Program-made: the position numbers and the translations under genes
DNA from: Sequoia sempervirens
Taxonomy: Eukaryota > Streptophyta > Pinopsida > Cupressales > Cupressaceae
NCBI GenBank assembly: GCA_007258455.2
Contig: VDFB02270651.1
Location: forward strand, 703,167,360-703,231,359
Reading direction: 5' to 3'
DNA length: 64,000 nucleotides
Notes under the pieces: model-generated
Told to the model about the DNA's origin: nothing
Databases searched by the model: none
What the model saw: the letters and a program-made list of their open reading frames with translations, nothing else
Part shown: positions 59,001 to 64,000 of the stretch, one piece after another
How positions within the stretch are numbered: the first letter of the stretch is position 1
How the letters are laid out: every line of letters starts with the position of its first letter

Positions 59001-60700
59001 TTGTATAGGGGTCTAAAATTTGATTTGACATTCATTTGATGCCCGATTTTAGCTCTTGATTCCTCCAAATTTCACTATCAAAAAGTCAGAAATAAATTTT
59101 GTAGGTGAGTTTTCGTGGCTTGAAAACTTTGATGACAATTTTTACAACTTTGCAAAATTACACTTTTGATCCAATTTTAGTCCTTCACTTGCAAATATGC
59201 ACATACAAAGAGGTAAAAAATGTTTGTTTTGGGTGAATAGGAGTTTTCCTTGGTCAAACCCTAATTTGGTAATTAAACCTTGATGATAAAATAATGAAAA
59301 AATTGGAGGAATTTGATGAATGAAAAATGCTATGTCACAACTCACCAAACCATTAATGGCTGCCCTTAAAGGACTGAAGTTTGACTCATCTCTCTAAGGA
59401 GCTTCATCTTGCTTGAATTGGCTTGAATGATTGCTTGATTTGATGATTGAATGCTTGAAACCTACATCACAATGTTAGCTCCAAAATATAATATGAACAC
59501 ACATAACTTTGACACGATGATATGATCTTGATTTGCCATGATAGATGCTTGATAAATCTACTCTTCAATGCTCTTGACAATAATTTTTTCTTTAAAAATC
59601 CTTGCATAAAGTGTGTTCTTACTTCTTTAGGTTTGAATTGATAAAATAATTGTATTTATAGGTATTTATCTAATTTCCTAAAAATTAGATTACATAAGTT
59701 GGCATTGGAAACTTGAATTCAAATTATTAATATTCTGCCAAAAAAATATTAATTTTTTTTGTCTTGGGACTTAAGGAAGACCCATTCACCCTTGGGCGAA
59801 TGGGTCCTGGGACCTAAATCTAGGACACACAATTTTCAAGGTGTTTAAAATAATGTTAGCATTTGTTTAATGTCAATTTCCCTTTTGGAAATTACGAATA
59901 ATAAGGATTAGGAATGCATAATTTAGGCAATTAGAATCTTAGTTACATCCAATTAATTAAGGGTATGCAAACATAGTGTGAAAATATAAAGGATTACATT
60001 TTCAAACACTACATTTAGCTCCCACTTTAGTGAGAGTATGAGCCCTGCGCTCAAACTCACACGAAAGTAGAAAAATAAGTTAAGAGAGGTCTAATTGTAA
60101 AACTATTAGAAATATAAGATGAAAAAGATCAAGGAGGATGATCAAGCCATCAGGATCAAAGATCCCATGGAAAACCAACAAAGGCACAAAGAGACATATG
60201 AATGTAGTAGCGAAATAATATATAACATCATACAATGTCAAAATTAATGTAAGAAAAGATGAACTAGCAAGTTGCGTTATGTCAAGTCCATCAAACACAC
60301 TCACATGGCACCATAGGAAAGAAAGTTGTGTTATGCTAGGTGTCCATGAAAAAAAAACTCACAAGTGTAGTCTGATATACACTCGGTGAGCCCAACTAAG
60401 TGAGAAACACACAAGGTCTAATGCAGTCTGATATACACTAGGTGTGTACCCACAAAACAAGTGGCGATGGGAAAGTCATGCTGGGTCTACAAGCTCCCAT
60501 ACATGAAGCATACCAAAATTTATACTCCCTGATAGCTTTGATAAGGCACCACATATGACAATCACAAGGCTAACAAGTTGCATTATACTAGACACTCATG
60601 AAACAAAGGCACCACCAAGCAAGTTGTGTTATGGTTGGTGGCCAAATGTTTTGGTTTAAGATAGTCAAAGGGGTTTTGCTTAGTTCATGAAAGGTCTCAC
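59001..60700. other. Non-coding, with short dispersed repeats
   Basis: Holds hairpin copy 4 at 59,779. At 60,260-60,640 there are four variants of CAAGTTG-GTTAT followed by TAG or GTCC, and two copies of GTCTGATATACAC (about 60,371 and 60,427). A pyrimidine stretch TTTAGCTCCCACTTTA at about 60,014 after AACACTACA looks like a minus-strand polypurine tract beside an LTR end, but no partner LTR was found. Confidence 0.4.
59779..59806. repeat. Recurrent hairpin motif, copy 4
   Basis: GACCCATTCACCC, TT, GGGCGAATGGGTC; arms pair with a single mismatch. Confidence 0.85.
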
Positions 60701-61735
60701 TTTATGGAACATCACACTCGATATCACCATCAAGAGAGGACTAGTTGAGAGATGAAAGATTAACACCTTAGGGAATGCAAGCCATAACATTAACACTAAG
60801 AGGAATTCCATATGCCAAGAAAGGTCATGCTCTTGAAGGACATCAATCCTAATGTCACCAACAAGAAGACACATCATATGAAATAAGAAGACATAACTTT
60901 TAACAAGAGGTCATGACATCAAGAAAGCAACAAGCGGGAGGCATAATGCCCCCCAATTTAAAGAAATTGCTAAACACCATGTTGTGAGCCATTACTTTTA
61001 TGTAGAGGATGATAAAATACAATAGATGAAGATGACATGAGAGCTTATTTGGAAATCCCTATTCAAATCATATGTTTCGAAATAAAGCTATGTTATGAAA
61101 ATGAGGTTTCCCCCCACATGCAATCATAAGATAGTACATAAGGGATCCATGGATTTGGGGTCATTGTATGTCTTTTCTATAGTGATATAATTGAGCTCAG
61201 AATCATCATAATTCCCCAAATAACTCATGGACCAATGAGCACATAGGAAGATTGACACATAGAGAGTGAAACCAAAGAGAAGCCTTTTTAGTCAACATGG
61301 AAAAGACCTAAATGCCTCAAAATTTTTCATCATCCCCAAAAGGGAAACAAAAGAAAAATGAAAAATATAATGGTTACAATAGATAGAAGAATGAATATAT
61401 AAATAGAATAATGTCGTGATAGATTTGCTTCCTTTGTATCGTTGCACTAATAGAGTGAAAAGGGTCATCCAAAGTAGGCTCAAAAAACATAAGGACACAC
61501 CAAGCAACACAATATGGGGAATCACATTAGACACATGCAATCACACAAAGAACATGAAAATAATACATAAAGCTAGTATGACACATGTGAGCCAACCTAA
61601 AGCAAGTTGTTTGCATCCCAATCTTGTTCGTCATATATGGAAGGTGGATGAATAGACAAAGGGGCAACAATGAGTGTCGTACTAGGAAAATCACTAGGTT
61701 CAACATATGGTGATGCACTCTTGTTAGGAGGATCA
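60701..61735. other. Non-coding, nothing recognised
   Basis: Short ORFs on both strands without family resemblance. The minus strand near 61,640-61,600 has a short phrase YDEQDWDANNLL that may extend the neighbouring degenerate ORF. Confidence 0.35.
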
Positions 61736-62364
61736 TCATGGTTGTTTTTCATCTAAGCTCATAGAAGAGGAAAATAACAAATTCAACTCATTATGCACTT
61801 CCTCGTCAATCTTAACAATCTCATCATTGTCATCCAAGTTAATCAAAATAGGAGGTCTAATGATAATGTCCATAGAGGTTTCATGTTTTTGCTGTTGTGA
61901 AGAAGGTAGAGAATCATCATGCTTTGTTGGAGTTATATTTTGATCTTTATTTTTTTGTTTTTTCTCTTCTTTCAACTTACGAGCAATATTACGACATCTA
62001 CACCTACGCTCTTTAGCATTTATATTTATTTTTACACACTTTTCAAGTTACAATTGTATTGTAGTGGGTTTATTAACCATAGGTTTCTTTTCTTCCTATA
62101 AGGGAGGAACAAAAGGAACCATTTATGTTCGTCAACCACCTTCTCTTTAGGTTTATAAACTTGTTTGATTTTAGGAGGCTCAATGGGGATTGTATGGTTA
62201 TCTCTTATTATTTTATAGGAAATAAGTGGAGGATTTGTCATGGATTTATCATGGTTACCTAGAAGATCTTTTTGTTCAATCATGGTTTCATTAATGATAG
62301 TGTGTGCAACATGTTTTCTAACCTGAAATGATGAAAAAAAAATGAAATACAAAAGGAAGAACAC
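61736..62364 (-). pseudogene. Possible degenerate ORF, unrecognised
   Basis: Two minus-strand open stretches lie end to end: 62,364-62,032 (110 codons; core KHVAHTIINETMIEQKDLL and IEPPKIKQVYKPKEKVVDEH) and 61,975-61,736 (79 codons; PPILINLDDNDEIVKIDEEV). Between them a basic stretch can be read. They are hydrophilic and charged with no motif I know. They may be remnants of an extra ORF of another retroelement, or chance. Confidence 0.25.
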
Positions 62365-62840
62365 AAAACATCACCTCAAGATAAGCCGAGTTAAACTTGA
62401 ACAAAACAAAGATGAAAACAATGATTTACCTTGCCCAAGAAGATTGGTTGGTTGGCCCTTTTGATTCAATTACTTGTGTGCTCCTTTGATGGAAAATCAC
62501 CTAAAACTATATGCAAAATGATGTAGATGCAATGAAGGATGCAATGATGAAGGTGGGTATTTGGATAAGTGCATAAAATGGATGCAAGATGAGCTTGAAA
62601 TTTGCAACAATGGAGGATGCAAGATTTGAGTGCTTGAATGTTGAATGCTTGAATGCTAGAGTGTGAATGAATGAAAATGAGGCCAAAATCCTCTATTTTA
62701 GGGGAAAAGCCTCTAGAGAAATGGAGGGCTAGGATTTAGTCACCATGGATAAGATGAAGGGCTATGGTGAGTTGAGGAATCACAAGCCCTCACATCTTGC
62801 CATGTGGCAATGAGGTGTAAAGGGGGAGTGTGATGTGGAG
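62365..62840. other. Non-coding, with GCTTGAATG phrases
   Basis: Several short GCTTGAATG and GATGCAA repeats at 62,525-62,665; a similar phrase occurs at about 59,420-59,460. Confidence 0.35.
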
Positions 62841-63135
62841 GTACTTGAAAGTACCTTGGGATTGGGAGAATATTTCCTTAAAGGAATTTTAGAATTCCTC
62901 AATAATCCTCATGGGAAAGAGAGAAACCTTGGAGCAATAAATGTGAATTTTAATTGACATGATGAGAGGGTACTTGGAAGTACCTTGGGGATATGACAAG
63001 GTCTCCTCATAAGGGAGGTTCTTGTCCCCATGTGGGAGATGTGACCTATGAGGAATTTAAAATTCCTTAACAACCCACATGGGGAAGAGGAGAGCCTTGG
63101 AGCAATAAATTTGAGTTTTTAATTCACATGGGGAA
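62841..63135. repeat. Imperfect tandem duplication with short palindromes
   Basis: Two copies, starting at 62,841 and about 62,970, share GTACTTG-AAGTACCTTGG, GGAATTT-AATTCCT and CCTTGGAGCAATAAAT. The second has about 40 extra bases in the middle. Each contains palindromes such as GGAATTTAAAATTCC. Confidence 0.75.
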
Positions 63136-64000
63136 TAGGTTGTCTTGGCTAAATGAAGAAAAAATTTATGATGGTTGACTTGGATGTATGCCATAAATGG
63201 CATGCAGATTAGATTAAGGTTGTGCAAATAGGTGATTAAGGAGGCTAATGAAGGATTAGAAGCAAGTTGCAAGTTATAGAGGATGTGACACTAATCCTAA
63301 TTAAAGGTGTGCACATCTTAATCATGGATTAATTAAACTAATCCAAATTAAAGGGATATTATGGAGGATGTGACAAGGAGAGAGAAAAAGAGGAATTTAA
63401 AATTGATTTAAATTAAAAAGACCAAATGACTAAATTAAATAAATTGATGTATTTATTTAATTTAGAGAGGAAGGAGTAGAAGATAAAGTATTTAATTATT
63501 AAATTAAATACCTTAGGAACCTTAGGAAAAAGGGGTAGTATTAATTAAATAAATCATTTAATTAATATCAGTGGGGAATATGAAATAGACGAATAAAGGG
63601 AATGAATTTGACCATATGGGAGTGGTCAAATTTAGATGTCTACATTTTTCCCGTATTCAAAATATTGTTAGAATAACAGTGTTTCAAAGAAAAATAAAAT
63701 GCGGATGGCTTGATAGAGGAAATGACTGAAAGATGATGTGCTAGCGTGGGAGAAGATGCGTAGGCTTTCCAAATGGTGGGAAATGAAGGTAGATTCCCCA
63801 GTGTCGCAAGGGAATGATCATGACAGAAGAATGTGTTGGTGATCCAAATATCAACATAACAATTGAATCCTAAAGACTAGCCACTTTCTTATGTTCAGAC
63901 TCAAAGGTTGATTTGGTCAACTGACAGGAAATGGGATTAACACATAATTCCCTTGCACTTCAGGCTTTGTAAAACCTAGGGGGGTGACCCTTCAGCAACA
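63136..64000. other. AT-rich sequence to window end, nothing recognised
   Basis: At 63,415-63,575 there are clustered self-complementary stretches built from ATTTAATTAAAT-like units. No ORF of substance. Confidence 0.4.

Noticed and set aside
60000..60030. LTR end plus polypurine tract at about 60,014
   Set aside because: Only one edge was visible; no partner LTR, primer-binding site or target duplication was found, so no element was called.
1..64000. Host protein-coding gene, tRNA or rRNA
   Set aside because: No ORF cluster with exon-like structure and non-retroelement similarity, and no tRNA or rRNA sequence was recognised on either strand. A splice-aware gene predictor or tRNA scan was not available.

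Overview
The window looks like intergenic DNA from a seed plant with a very large, repeat-dominated genome. A gymnosperm such as a conifer is my best guess: the LTR retrotransposons are old, nested and long-LTR, no host gene can be recognised in 64 kb, and decay is dominated by C-to-T change of the kind expected from dense cytosine methylation. No species can be named from the sequence alone. I found no intact protein-coding gene, tRNA, rRNA or CRISPR array. Every coding trace I recognise is retroelement-derived and broken.

Layout. (1) Bases 1 to about 26 kb hold one old Ty3/gypsy element on the minus strand, here called A. Read in minus orientation it runs from a candidate primer-binding site (about 25.35 kb) through a leader and a long extra ORF upstream of gag, then gag, then protease, and leaves the window at base 1. 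Two complete LTR elements have landed in A's extra ORF. C (6,753-15,249, target duplication AATCT) has no recognisable coding capacity. D (15,493-23,410, target duplication CTTTC) is a Tat-like Ty3/gypsy element with two RNase H domains. Removing C rejoins the A ORF in one frame. (2) From 26 to 38 kb the DNA is AT-rich. It holds a 1.56 kb foldback (inverted-repeat) structure, a pair of diverged direct repeats, and a long-LTR non-autonomous element E (29,248-35,807) with a (TG)31 tract and a degenerate unrecognised ORF. (3) From 38,076 to 48,984 lies G, an Athila-like Ty3/gypsy element with target duplication ATGCC and a tRNA-Asp-type primer-binding site. It carries gag-protease-RT-RNase H-integrase, then a 677-codon extra ORF, then the 3' LTR. 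(4) From 50,676 to 56,987 lies F, a minus-strand Ty1/copia element with target duplication CTTTT. (5) The rest, to 64 kb, is non-coding repeat-like DNA with short tandem repeats and weak ORF traces.

How the parts relate. Nesting and hand-counted LTR divergence give a rough order: A is oldest; D (about 11 percent in the part compared), F (about 9) and C (about 8) are intermediate; G is youngest (about 3-4). These are hand counts over 140-340 bases, not alignments.

Most unusual points: the extra ORF of A upstream of gag; D's order protease / second RNase H / RT / first RNase H / integrase, with catalytic residues kept in the second RNase H and lost in the first; G's extra ORF together with an exact 15-base copy of its polypurine tract at the pol/extra-ORF junction; the 1,640-bp tandem duplication inside C that includes an LTR edge; and a recurrent short hairpin in the non-element DNA.
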